A stretch of 24,324 nt of DNA from Azoarcus sp. (GCA_023230755.1 JALNWS010000040.1:1-24324), one strand, 5' to 3'; numbered from the stretch's first letter, positions 6,569 through 13,993 are shown. Translations and numbers: made by a program. Notes: generated from the sequence alone by a model not told the origin.

Positions 6569-7891
6569 ATGAAACGCGTTCTGCTCCCCTTCCTCTGCGT
6601 CATCACGCTCGCCTGGTTCGGCGCGCTGCTCGTCGAACCGGCACCACCGGGCACCTCGCTGCCCTGGGCTTTCCGGCAACAGGCCCTGTACATCACCGGC
6701 CTGTGGTCTTTTGCGCTGATGTCGCTGATCATGGTGCTGGCTACCCGGCCAGCCTGGCTCGAAGCTCCACTGGGCGGCATGGATCGCATCTACCGCGTTC
6801 ATAAATGGGCAGGCATCCTCGCCGTTCTGTTCGCGGCGAGCCACTGGCTGATCGAGATGGCAGACGATGTCATCAAGGCCCTCTTCGGTCGCGAAGGCCG
6901 CGTCCCCGGAAACCACGACGGCGGCTTTGTCGCCTTGATGCAGGACGTCGGAGAGGATCTCGGTGAGTGGGCAATCTATGCCTTGCTGGCCATGCTGCTC
7001 ATCACGCTATGGCGCAAATTCCCTTACCATTTGTGGCGCTACCTGCATCACGTCATGCCGGTGCTCTACCTGATGCTGACGATCCATGTCGGCTTCCTCG
7101 CGCCCGCCGTCTGGTGGTCGCAACCGGTCGGATGGATGCTCGCAATGTTCATGGTTGCAGGCTCTGCGGCAAGCGTGGTGTCGCTTACAGGGCGCATCGG
7201 CAGACGCCGGCGCGTCGCCGGAACGATCGAGGCGGTACACACCACAGCCGATGGCATCTGTGAACTCGACTGTCTGCTGGCGCCGCAATGGAAAGGCCAT
7301 CGTGCCGGGCAGTTCGCATTCGTGACCTTCGATACGATCGAGGGCGCCCACCCCTTCACCATCGCCAGTGCCGACCATGGCGACCGCCGCGTCCGTTTCG
7401 AGATCAAGGCGCTGGGCGACTACACCCGCGGTCTGGCCGGGCGCCTGCGGGCTGGACAGAAGATTCAGGTCGAAGGTCCCTATGGCCGCTTCGATTTCCG
7501 GAAGGCATCATCAAAGGCAGCGCAGATCTGGATTGCCGGCGGCATTGGCATCACGCCTTTTCTCGCCTGGCTCGAATCACTTCAGGGCGCGGCCAGCGGC
7601 GCGCCCGAAGCCGACCTTTACTACAGCACCCGATGCCGTGACGAAGACGCTTTCGTCGCCCGGCTGGAAGCGCTGTGCGCGGGCTTGCCGTCGATCACGC
7701 TGCACATTGTCAGCACAGACCGCGACCCCGTGCTGAACGCCGAACGGTTGCACCGGGATCACGGCGCGGCACGGCGCACCGAGCTCTGGTTCTGCGGTCC
7801 GCGCGCGTTCGGGGATGCATTGCGCACAGGCATTGTCCGGCTCGGAATGCGTGGCGTGCGCTTTCATCAGGAAGCGTTCGAGATGCGCTGA
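6569..7891 (+). CDS. Ferric-reductase-like transmembrane flavocytochrome b
   Basis: A 440-residue inner-membrane oxidoreductase. The N-terminal half (about 1-205) has about six hydrophobic helices with paired histidines suited to two b hemes: His78 and His92, then His160/161 and His173. The C-terminal half is a ferredoxin-reductase-type module with FAD motifs HPFTIAS (261-267) and EGPYGRF (302-308), and NAD(P) motifs AGGIGITPF (about 323-331) and LWFCGPRAFGD. It should move electrons from cytoplasmic NAD(P)H through FAD and heme to the outer face. In classical SHP clusters the third gene is a cytochrome b without a flavin module, so this fused form gives the chain its own electron input. True ferric reduction, or a quinone or oxygen acceptor, cannot be excluded. 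Confidence 0.85.
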   Translation: MKRVLLPFLCVITLAWFGALLVEPAPPGTSLPWAFRQQALYITGLWSFALMSLIMVLATRPAWLEAPLGGMDRIYRVHKWAGILAVLFAASHWLIEMADDVIKALFGREGRVPGNHDGGFVALMQDVGEDLGEWAIYALLAMLLITLWRKFPYHLWRYLHHVMPVLYLMLTIHVGFLAPAVWWSQPVGWMLAMFMVAGSAASVVSLTGRIGRRRRVAGTIEAVHTTADGICELDCLLAPQWKGHRAGQFAFVTFDTIEGAHPFTIASADHGDRRVRFEIKALGDYTRGLAGRLRAGQKIQVEGPYGRFDFRKASSKAAQIWIAGGIGITPFLAWLESLQGAASGAPEADLYYSTRCRDEDAFVARLEALCAGLPSITLHIVSTDRDPVLNAERLHRDHGAARRTELWFCGPRAFGDALRTGIVRLGMRGVRFHQEAFEMR

Positions 7892-7896
7892 CGGGA

Positions 7897-7958
7897 GTCA
7901 AACCGCATGGGCGGGCGTGATTGGCGGCGTGCCTCGCCCCCGCCCCATGCGGTGTGAC
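7897..7958 (+). terminator. Long hairpin between the flavocytochrome gene and leuA
   Basis: The arm starting GTCAAACCGCATGGG (7897) pairs with the arm ending CCCATGCGGTGTGAC (7958), about 20 bp with one A/C mismatch and a small bulge, around a 17-base loop. It begins 5 bases after the stop of the preceding gene, so it could end or protect that mRNA. No T-run follows, so it is not a typical intrinsic terminator. It also abuts the -35 of the leuA promoter at 7959. Confidence 0.45.
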
Positions 7959-7988
7959 TTGCCATGACGCAAATCGCTGCCTTATAGT
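7959..7988 (+). promoter_or_regulatory. Predicted leuA promoter
   Basis: TTGCCA (7959-7964) and TATAGT (7983-7988) are separated by 18 bases. Transcription would start around 7994-7996, at or next to the ATG of the short ORF at 7996. Confidence 0.5.
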
Positions 7989-7995
7989 GCCGCAC

Positions 7996-8088
7996 ATGAA
8001 ACCCGAACGCGACCGCCCCTCTCCGTCGCTTCGCCTCCTGCCGGCGGGTGTGTTGCTGCACGCCCGACTGCTGCGCCCCGCGCGCTGA
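7996..8088 (+). CDS. Putative Leu-rich leader peptide upstream of leuA
   Basis: A 30-codon ORF encodes a peptide with seven leucines, including three Leu-Leu pairs (residues 14-15, 20-21, 25-26), plus many Arg and Pro. It lies 97 bases before leuA in the same direction. If the predicted promoter is right, the mRNA begins at or just before its ATG, so it would be leaderless, which fits the absence of a Shine-Dalgarno. Leucine-controlled attenuation is the natural reading for this pathway, but no terminator/antiterminator pair is visible downstream. Chance occurrence is possible in a GC-rich region where Leu, Arg and Pro codons are common. Confidence 0.4.
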   Translation: MKPERDRPSPSLRLLPAGVLLHARLLRPAR

Positions 8089-8095
8089 ATACATA

Positions 8096-8134
8096 CCCCC
8101 CTCCCTTCGTGCCACACCCCTCTGCCCGCGCCCC
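8096..8134 (+). promoter_or_regulatory. C-rich, G-poor stretch, possible Rho utilisation site
   Basis: About 26 of 39 bases are C and 5 are G, in the leader RNA between the short ORF and leuA. Unstructured C-over-G bubbles are the hallmark of Rho loading sites. It begins 8 bases after the short ORF's stop, so translation of that ORF could control Rho access. This is inference. Confidence 0.3.
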
Positions 8135-8185
8135 AATGCAGGCAGTCGAGCCGTATACGCAATCAGACCTTTGCTGGAGCCGACC

Positions 8186-9721
8186 ATGAAAGACGCCTTG
8201 ATCATTTTCGATACCACCTTGCGCGACGGCGAACAAAGCCCGGGCGCATCGATGACCCGTGACGAGAAGCTGCGCATTGCCCGTCAACTCGAACGCATGC
8301 GCGTCGACGTGATCGAGGCCGGCTTTGCCGCGGCCTCCAACGGCGACTTCGAAGCCGTTCGCACCATTGCCGAGGCGATCAAGGAATCCACCGTATGTTC
8401 GCTTGCCCGCGCCAACGAGAAGGACATCCGGCGCTCGGGCGAAGCCATCCACCCTGCTGCCCGCGGACGCATCCATACGTTCATTGCGACCAGCCCGATC
8501 CACATGGAGAAGAAGCTGCGCATGACGCCTGACCAGGTCGTCGAGCAGGCAGTGAAGTCCATCGGCTGGGCACGCGAGTTCACCGACGACGTAGAGTTCT
8601 CCGCAGAAGACGCGGGACGCTCGGAGATCGACTTCCTCGTGCGGATTTTCGACGAAGTGATCAAGGCCGGGGCAAAGACCATCAACGTACCGGATACTGT
8701 CGGCTACAACGTCCCTGAGCAGTACGCGGCCACCATCCGCACCCTGATCGAACGTGTACCAAACGCCGACAAGGTGATCTGGTCAGTGCATTGCCACAAT
8801 GACCTCGGCCTTGCGGTGTCCAACTCGCTGGCCGCCGTCATGGCCGGCGCGCGTCAGGTGGAGTGCACCATCAACGGCCTCGGCGAACGTGCGGGCAACG
8901 CATCGCTCGAAGAGATCGTCATGGCCGTGCGCACCCGGGCCGACGTATTCCCGGTCGAGACCCGCATCGACACTACCCAGATCGTGCCAGCGTCGCGCCT
9001 GGTATCACAGATCACCGGCTATCCGGTGCAGCCGAACAAGGCCATCGTCGGCGCCAACGCCTTCGCGCACGAATCCGGCATTCACCAGGACGGCGTGCTC
9101 AAGCATCGCGAAACCTACGAGATCATGCGCGCAGAGGACGTCGGCTGGGGCGCCAACAAGCTGGTGCTCGGCAAACACTCCGGGCGCAACGCCTTCCGCG
9201 CCCGCCTGCTGGAACTGGGCATCGAGATTGGTTCCGAGGAGCAGCTCAACCTCGCCTTCGCCCGCTTCAAGGAACTGGCAGACAAGAAGCACGAGATCTT
9301 CGACCAGGACCTGCACGCACTCGCCAGCGACGAGGCAATCACCCCCGAGTTCGAGCACTACCGCCTGGTATCCACCCGTTTTCACTCAGAGACGGGCGAG
9401 ACCCCGCAGGCCGAGATCACTCTGACCGCGGGGGGCCGCGAAACGCACAGCAAGTCGAGTGGTTCGGGCCCTGTCGATGCGGCCTTCAAGGCCATCGAAG
9501 CGGTCGCGGCAAGCGGCAGTGAGCTGTTGCTGTATTCGGTGAACGCGATCACCACCGGCACCGATGCCCAGGGCGAAGTGACGGTGCGCCTCGCACGCGA
9601 CGGACGCATCGTCAATGGTCAGGGGTCCGATACCGACATCATCGTGGCCTCGGCAAAAGCCTACCTGAACGCGCTCAACAAGCTGCACGCCGGCAGCGAG
9701 AAGCTCAACCCGCAGGTGTAA
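8186..9721 (+). CDS. leuA: 2-isopropylmalate synthase
   Basis: A 511-residue enzyme that condenses acetyl-CoA with 2-oxoisovalerate, the first committed step of leucine synthesis, in the cytoplasm. The TIM-barrel catalytic domain (about 1-280) has FDTTLRDGEQSPG with metal ligand Asp9, the HCHNDLG motif with His202 and His204, and GERAGNAS with Asn238. Linker helices follow, then the C-terminal LeuA allosteric domain (about 370-505), the site of leucine feedback in the family. Length matches the long LeuA type. The ATG is preceded by GGAG (8176-8179) and begins the conserved N terminus; an in-frame extension back to 8048 is Cys/Pro-rich and unlikely to be translated as part of the enzyme. The gene stands alone here, without leuBCD. 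Confidence 0.97.
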   Translation: MKDALIIFDTTLRDGEQSPGASMTRDEKLRIARQLERMRVDVIEAGFAAASNGDFEAVRTIAEAIKESTVCSLARANEKDIRRSGEAIHPAARGRIHTFIATSPIHMEKKLRMTPDQVVEQAVKSIGWAREFTDDVEFSAEDAGRSEIDFLVRIFDEVIKAGAKTINVPDTVGYNVPEQYAATIRTLIERVPNADKVIWSVHCHNDLGLAVSNSLAAVMAGARQVECTINGLGERAGNASLEEIVMAVRTRADVFPVETRIDTTQIVPASRLVSQITGYPVQPNKAIVGANAFAHESGIHQDGVLKHRETYEIMRAEDVGWGANKLVLGKHSGRNAFRARLLELGIEIGSEEQLNLAFARFKELADKKHEIFDQDLHALASDEAITPEFEHYRLVSTRFHSETGETPQAEITLTAGGRETHSKSSGSGPVDAAFKAIEAVAASGSELLLYSVNAITTGTDAQGEVTVRLARDGRIVNGQGSDTDIIVASAKAYLNALNKLHAGSEKLNPQV

Positions 9722-9729
9722 GCCAGGCC

Positions 9730-9765
9730 CGCGCCAGTGGCAGGCTCAGTCCTGCGGCTGGCGCG
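9730..9765. terminator. Bidirectional hairpin between convergent leuA and DUF2069 gene
   Basis: CGCGCCAG (9730-9737) pairs with CTGGCGCG (9758-9765), and GCAGG (9740-9744) pairs with CCTGC (9751-9755) inside it, leaving a 6-base loop. It serves both convergent genes, and the stop codon of the leftward gene lies in the loop. There is no T-run, so termination efficiency is uncertain. Confidence 0.5.
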
Positions 9766-10099
9766 ATGGTGCCGTATTGCGTGCGTAGAACATCGTGCTC
9801 AGGAACAGCACGACGGACAAGGCCACCTCGATCAGCGCCAGCGTGCCGCTGAGCCCTGCATCGTTCGTGCGCAACACACCCTCGGTGAGATAGAGCAGAA
9901 CCAGCATCGACATCCACTGGTAGGTATAACGCTTGCCGCGCAGGATGCCGAACACGGCAAGCATCAGCGGCAGCACCTTGAGCATCATCCACGAACCGCC
10001 CGGACGAAGGGGCGCGAGCCACACCTCCCACAGCACGCACAGCGCGATCAGCGACAGGAGCGTAACGCTCGATATCAACGACAGCAGACGTGGGCTCAT
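9746..10099 (-). CDS. DUF2069 inner-membrane protein
   Basis: A 117-residue protein that is almost entirely hydrophobic, with four predicted membrane helices (about 8-26, 37-54, 62-78 and 84-106). Length and layout fit the DUF2069 family, small proteobacterial membrane proteins of unknown function. Its ATG overlaps the stop of the WrbA gene by four bases, so the two are one transcription unit; linkage to wrbA-type genes is usual for this family as far as I recall. No catalytic motif is visible. Confidence 0.8.
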   Translation of the reverse strand: MSPRLLSLISSVTLLSLIALCVLWEVWLAPLRPGGSWMMLKVLPLMLAVFGILRGKRYTYQWMSMLVLLYLTEGVLRTNDAGLSGTLALIEVALSVVLFLSTMFYARNTAPSRQPQD

Positions 10100-10695
10100 C
10101 GCGCACCTCCCAGCTTCAATGCGATGTCCGCAAGGCGACGCCCCTGGGCCTGCGCCAATTCGATTTCCTCTTCACTCAGTTGCGCAAGCCCGTCGGCCCC
10201 GGCGACATGGGTGACACCGTAGGGCGTACCACCGCTGCGCGTCGCATTGAGCGCCGGTTCAGTGTAAGGCAACCCCACCAGCACCATACCGTGATGCATC
10301 AACGGCAACATCATGGACAGCAGCGTGGACTCCTGCCCACCGTGCTGGCTCGCGCTCGATGAGAACACGCACGCGGGCCTGCCTGCGAGCGTGCCGTTGA
10401 CCCACGCGCCCGCAAGACCGTCGAGAAAATACTTCATCGGCGCGGCCATATTGCCGAAGCGTGTCGGGCTACCGAGCGCCAGCCCGATGCACTCTTCGAG
10501 ATCGCGCGCTTCGACATAGGGCGGACCGTCGGCGGGGATGTCCGCCTCGACCGCCTCACACACAGCCGACACCTTGGGCACCGTGCGCACACGCGCTGCA
10601 ACGCCCGGAACCTGATGAATACCGCGGACGATCTGCTCGGCCAGCGCGCGAACCGAGCCGCGGTGGCTGTAATACAGCACGAGGATTTCCTGCAT
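10096..10695 (-). CDS. wrbA: WrbA-type NAD(P)H:quinone oxidoreductase (flavodoxin fold)
   Basis: A 199-residue flavoprotein expected to bind FMN and reduce quinones by two electrons, protecting against redox cycling. The N-terminal strand and phosphate loop read ILVLYYSHRGSVRALAEQI. The family motif GSPTRFGNMAAPMKYFLDG is clear, followed by SSSASQHGGQESTL and LPYTEPALN. The start at 10695 (MQEILVLYYS) is chosen because the flavodoxin fold begins there; an open extension upstream to 10926 runs through the promoter region and antisense to the YihY gene. A perfect TATAAT lies at 10729-10724 on this strand, without a clear -35. Confidence 0.92.
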   Translation of the reverse strand: MQEILVLYYSHRGSVRALAEQIVRGIHQVPGVAARVRTVPKVSAVCEAVEADIPADGPPYVEARDLEECIGLALGSPTRFGNMAAPMKYFLDGLAGAWVNGTLAGRPACVFSSSASQHGGQESTLLSMMLPLMHHGMVLVGLPYTEPALNATRSGGTPYGVTHVAGADGLAQLSEEEIELAQAQGRRLADIALKLGGAR

Positions 10696-10723
10696 GGTGA
10701 ACCGAAGTGGATAGAATGCGCGG

Positions 10724-10729
10724 ATTATA
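10724..10729 (-). promoter_or_regulatory. -10 element for wrbA
   Basis: TATAAT on the minus strand, 28 bases before the wrbA start, fits a promoter -10. No recognisable -35 stands 16-18 bases upstream, so an activator may be needed, or the match may be incidental. Confidence 0.35.
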
Positions 10730-10765
10730 CCTGCCCACGCCGTCGGCCCCGACCGCTCAATCCAC

Positions 10766-11980
10766 ATGTCGCTGCAGTCACTTCGCGATTTCGCCGAACT
10801 CTTCTCGGCGCGCTTCAATGCGACCCGCTGCCCGCAGGTTGCAAGCAGCCTGGCCTTCACCACCCTGCTTGCCCTGGTGCCGCTGATCACGGTCACACTT
10901 TCGATGTTCAGCAATCTGCCGGGCATGGATCAACTCGGGGTCTCACTGAAGATCTTCCTGCTCGAGAACCTGCTGCCGGACCGTGCAGGCAAGATCATCA
11001 CCACCTACGCGATCCAGTTTTCGCAGAAGGCCGCCCGCATGACGCTGATCGGCACTGGCCTGCTCGCGGTGACGGCGCTGATGCTGCTGGCCACGATCGA
11101 ACGCGTGTTCAATCACATCTGGGGCGTGCGCAAACCCCGGCCGATGCTGCTGCGGATCACTGTCTACTGGTTCATGCTCACTCTCGGCCCTGTCATCCTG
11201 GGCGGCAGCGTCTTCGCCACCGGCTACCTGGTCAGCTCCTCAATGGAGTGGTCCGCCCATCTGCCCTGGATCAGCGAGCTTTCGGCACGCACACTGCCCC
11301 CGCTGCTGCTGGGAGCCCTGTTCAGCTTTCTCTACTACGCCGTACCCAATCACCCGATCCGCCCACTGCATGCGATCACAGGGGGGCTTTCAGCTGCGGT
11401 CGTATTCTTCCTGATGCAACGGGCCTTCGGCATGTTCCTCGCCCAGTTCCCCACCTACACGCTGATCTACGGGGCGTTTGCCGTCCTGCCGATCTTTCTG
11501 GTGTGGCTCTATCTGTCGTGGATCGTGGTCCTGCTTGGCGCACTGGTGACGGCCACCCTGCCCACATTTCTGGAGCGACGCCAGCACTCCCCCTGCTTTC
11601 CCGGATGTGAGGCCTGGGCTGCGGTCAGCGTGCTGCTCGAGCTCGCCCACGCCCAGCAGGCCGGAAGGACGACACCGTTCACCCAACTCCGCGACCACAC
11701 CGGACTCTCCGAACCCGAGGCCGAGACGCTACTGGGAAAACTTGGCGAAACCGGATGGACCACGCGGGCCGAAAGCGGCGAATGGGTGCTGACACAGGCG
11801 CCGGAGCACATCCGGGTGAGCGAGGTCATCCGCCGCTTCGCCCTCGACGATCTCGCCTGGCAAGCCGCGTCCGAAGGCAATGTTTCCGCCCTGGCTCAAC
11901 GTCTCGGCCACAGTCTTCGCCTGGAAGGCGAAACGATCGCCAGCCTGCTTTCGCACCCGGATTCAGACACATCCGAGTGA
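10766..11980 (+). CDS. YihY/BrkB-family membrane protein with C-terminal winged-helix-like domain
   Basis: A 404-residue protein whose first ~275 residues match the YihY/virulence factor BrkB family: an amphipathic N terminus (FARFNATRCPQVASSLAFTTLLALVPL) and about six membrane helices, with the family's HPIRPLHAITGG and TLIYGAFAVLPIFLVWLYLSW segments. Older annotation as ribonuclease BN is wrong for this family. E. coli YihY is about 290 residues. The extra ~120 residues here (from about 281) are soluble and contain TPFTQLRDHTGLSEPEAETLLGKL, which looks like a helix-turn-helix followed by a wing (ESGEWVLT). Function of either part is unknown. It is divergent from wrbA across a 70-base gap. 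Confidence 0.88.
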   Translation: MSLQSLRDFAELFSARFNATRCPQVASSLAFTTLLALVPLITVTLSMFSNLPGMDQLGVSLKIFLLENLLPDRAGKIITTYAIQFSQKAARMTLIGTGLLAVTALMLLATIERVFNHIWGVRKPRPMLLRITVYWFMLTLGPVILGGSVFATGYLVSSSMEWSAHLPWISELSARTLPPLLLGALFSFLYYAVPNHPIRPLHAITGGLSAAVVFFLMQRAFGMFLAQFPTYTLIYGAFAVLPIFLVWLYLSWIVVLLGALVTATLPTFLERRQHSPCFPGCEAWAAVSVLLELAHAQQAGRTTPFTQLRDHTGLSEPEAETLLGKLGETGWTTRAESGEWVLTQAPEHIRVSEVIRRFALDDLAWQAASEGNVSALAQRLGHSLRLEGETIASLLSHPDSDTSE

Positions 11981-12004
11981 GCCTGAAAGCGGCCGGCACC
12001 AAAA

Positions 12005-13528
12005 TCAGATCGGATAGGGATCGATTTCGTAGCGAAAAAGTTCGATGCTGGCGGTCTGCATGTCCAGTCCGAGCACCCGGCCTTGCGCAATGTAAAGGTG
12101 TTCGCCGTCGTTCACCAGCGAGAAGCGCCGCGACACGTAAGTCCCCGCAGGTGCAACCAGTGCCTGGTGCTGCCTGACAGCAGGCAGGGGCGGCAGCATC
12201 AGCGCCGGCGTCATGGTGCGTACATCACTGCCACGAAAGCCGACCTGGACCGGACTGAAGCCCTGGGAGACCACCTGCAGACCGAGTTCGACCTGGTCCG
12301 GATTGTCGCTGCGAATCCAGCGCACAACGCAGACCGACCAGCCCAGGGAGGATTCGCGACGCAGTGCGAGCAGCATGCCTGCCGACAGCGCCGAATCAAC
12401 GCCCCCAACACAAAGGATGGCATAGCCCCCGGGACTCTCGTTGAAAACCATCCACTCCGCCACCGCACTCTCCGTGCCGCGACCGATATTCCAGATCGTC
12501 TTGAGGCCGGCACAGACCTGCACGGAATACTGGTGCTTGCGTCGAGACTGGGCGCGCTGCGGCGGCGCCGCCCAACGGTCCCGCAGGCGGCGCAACAGCG
12601 ACAGCACCTCGACCGGCGTCAGCCCTTCGGGCAGGCCGGAAGTTTCCGGATCAAGCAGTTCGCCATCGCGCTCCAGCCCGACGACCTCCGCCTCGAGGAC
12701 CCGCTCCTCCAGCCACGCGATCTGCTCGCCCACTCGGCGGCAGATCCCCTGGGGACTGAAATAGAGGATGTCGCGCCCATCCTGCGGCTTCTGTCTGACA
12801 ACCGCGATAGGCGGATTATCCTGCGCAAGGTCGAGCCAGTACGACGTACTTTCCGGCTGCAGCGCTTGTGCAGACAGGTCGGCATCCCCTGCAGCCGTAT
12901 CGAGATAGTCGAAGAGCCACTGCAACTCCCGCGCCGTGAGACTCTCCGGCTGGCTCACGGCGATGGTCATCACCCGCCGGTACTGCACACACAGCGCAGC
13001 CACGCGCGCATCCGCGCCCGCACTGCCTGCCAGATGCTCGCGCATGCCTCCCGCCAGCCACAGCACATGCGCATGCTGCCACAAGCCGAACGGCACCACT
13101 GCGCCGGACATGGTGCCGAGAATGCAAGCCTCGCCGATGAGTTCAAGCGCCCGCGCACTCAGATCAACCAGCTCCTGTCTGCGCGTCCACAACCAGTGCC
13201 GCTGCAACTCGGTCGCCACCACCCGGTAATGGTCGGCTATGGACAGCAAGGTGTCGATCAGCTCCATCGCAGGACGATGGATCTCCCTGCTCAGTGGCAG
13301 GCTTGCAGTCAGCAGGCGCGGACGAAAACGTCCGCAGATGTCCTTCGCACGGATCTGCAGCAGCGCGAGCAATTCCTCGCGCTGAGCGACCGTCAGCGCC
13401 CTGTCGCCCGCCACGGGCTCGTAATGGCGAAGCGCGGCGAGGTCCGCAACCGGGTCGTCATCCGGCTCGCCGTTCAGCCAGGTCAGCACGGCTTGCAGGG
13501 TTCCAGAAGTTTGATCGGGTTCTGACAT
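12005..13528 (-). CDS. Conserved protein of unknown function with PilZ-like C-terminal region
   Basis: A 507-residue predicted cytoplasmic protein without signal peptide or membrane helices. The N-terminal ~300 residues are mostly helical with no motif I recognise. From about residue 320 a beta-rich region resembles PilZ, the c-di-GMP receptor domain: an RxxxR-type sequence RAQSR (325-329), then NESPGG (363-368) matching [D/N]xSxxG, then a strand GWSVCVVRWIR. The spacing between the two motifs is slightly long, so binding is uncertain. The gene lies alone between the YihY gene (convergent) and the rpsP operon (divergent). No strong Shine-Dalgarno precedes the ATG. Confidence 0.7.
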   Translation of the reverse strand: MSEPDQTSGTLQAVLTWLNGEPDDDPVADLAALRHYEPVAGDRALTVAQREELLALLQIRAKDICGRFRPRLLTASLPLSREIHRPAMELIDTLLSIADHYRVVATELQRHWLWTRRQELVDLSARALELIGEACILGTMSGAVVPFGLWQHAHVLWLAGGMREHLAGSAGADARVAALCVQYRRVMTIAVSQPESLTARELQWLFDYLDTAAGDADLSAQALQPESTSYWLDLAQDNPPIAVVRQKPQDGRDILYFSPQGICRRVGEQIAWLEERVLEAEVVGLERDGELLDPETSGLPEGLTPVEVLSLLRRLRDRWAAPPQRAQSRRKHQYSVQVCAGLKTIWNIGRGTESAVAEWMVFNESPGGYAILCVGGVDSALSAGMLLALRRESSLGWSVCVVRWIRSDNPDQVELGLQVVSQGFSPVQVGFRGSDVRTMTPALMLPPLPAVRQHQALVAPAGTYVSRRFSLVNDGEHLYIAQGRVLGLDMQTASIELFRYEIDPYPI

Positions 13529-13658
13529 CGACTATCGCTGTGGGTTGATCGGCCTACCATTCTATTCAACTTTGCGGGGGCACACTGCCCCACGCGTGCG
13601 ACCCGAACAGATTGCCCCATTCCGGGATCCCGCAAATGTTGAAAAACATACAAGCACC

Positions 13659-13687
13659 TTGCCGAAAATCACTATCTGCCCTACAAT
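13659..13687 (+). promoter_or_regulatory. Promoter of the rpsP-rimM-trmD-rplS operon
   Basis: TTGCCG (13659-13664) and TACAAT (13682-13687) are spaced by 17 bases, 38 bases before the rpsP start. A short T-rich initial transcribed region follows. The rest of 13529-13658 shows no gene; it should also contain the promoter of the divergent gene at 13528, for which I see only a weak TAGAAT. Confidence 0.65.
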
Positions 13688-13725
13688 CGTGCGCTTTTCG
13701 TCTCTACCGATCTCAGGATACTCAG

Positions 13726-13974
13726 ATGGTCGTCATTCGCCTTGCCCGTGGTGGCGCCAAAAAGCGCCCGTTCTACAACATCGTTGCTGCCGATTCGCGT
13801 AACCGTCGTGACGGTCGCTTTATCGAGCGCGTCGGTTTCTACAATCCGGTTGCCTCCGGCGCCGAAAACGCGCTGGTTATCAATACCGAGCGCCTGGCCT
13901 ACTGGGAGCAAAACGGCGCCCAGCTTTCCCCGACGGTTGCCCGTCTGGTGAAGCAGTCCGCCAAGGCTGCCTGA
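13726..13974 (+). CDS. rpsP: 30S ribosomal protein S16
   Basis: An 82-residue protein with the S16 signature at the N terminus (MVVIRLARGGAKKRPFYNIV, then DSRNRRDGRFIERVGFYNP). It binds 16S rRNA early in 30S assembly. The start is the conserved ATG with AGGA 7 bases upstream; an in-frame open stretch upstream crosses the promoter and is not coding. First gene of the standard rpsP-rimM-trmD-rplS operon, 19 bases before rimM. Confidence 0.98.
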   Translation: MVVIRLARGGAKKRPFYNIVAADSRNRRDGRFIERVGFYNPVASGAENALVINTERLAYWEQNGAQLSPTVARLVKQSAKAA

Positions 13975-13993
13975 TTTTCAGGAAGCCTCAAGC

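Noticed and set aside
6065..6916. 283-codon minus-strand frame over dhc and the flavocytochrome gene
   Set aside because: Covers two well-supported cytochrome genes on the opposite strand and has shadow-frame composition.
8048..8185. In-frame N-terminal extension of leuA
   Set aside because: The Cys/Pro-rich translation does not resemble LeuA, overlaps the short leader ORF in another frame, and the ATG at 8186 has GGAG and the conserved N terminus.
10696..10926. N-terminal extension of the wrbA-type gene
   Set aside because: It runs antisense to the start of the YihY gene and through the TATAAT at 10724-10729; the flavodoxin fold begins at 10695.
12083..13525. 480-codon open frame on the plus strand
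   Set aside because: It lies exactly antisense to the 507-residue gene with better start, composition and PilZ-like motifs; its translation is rich in Arg, Gln and His without any domain pattern, typical of a GC-rich shadow frame.
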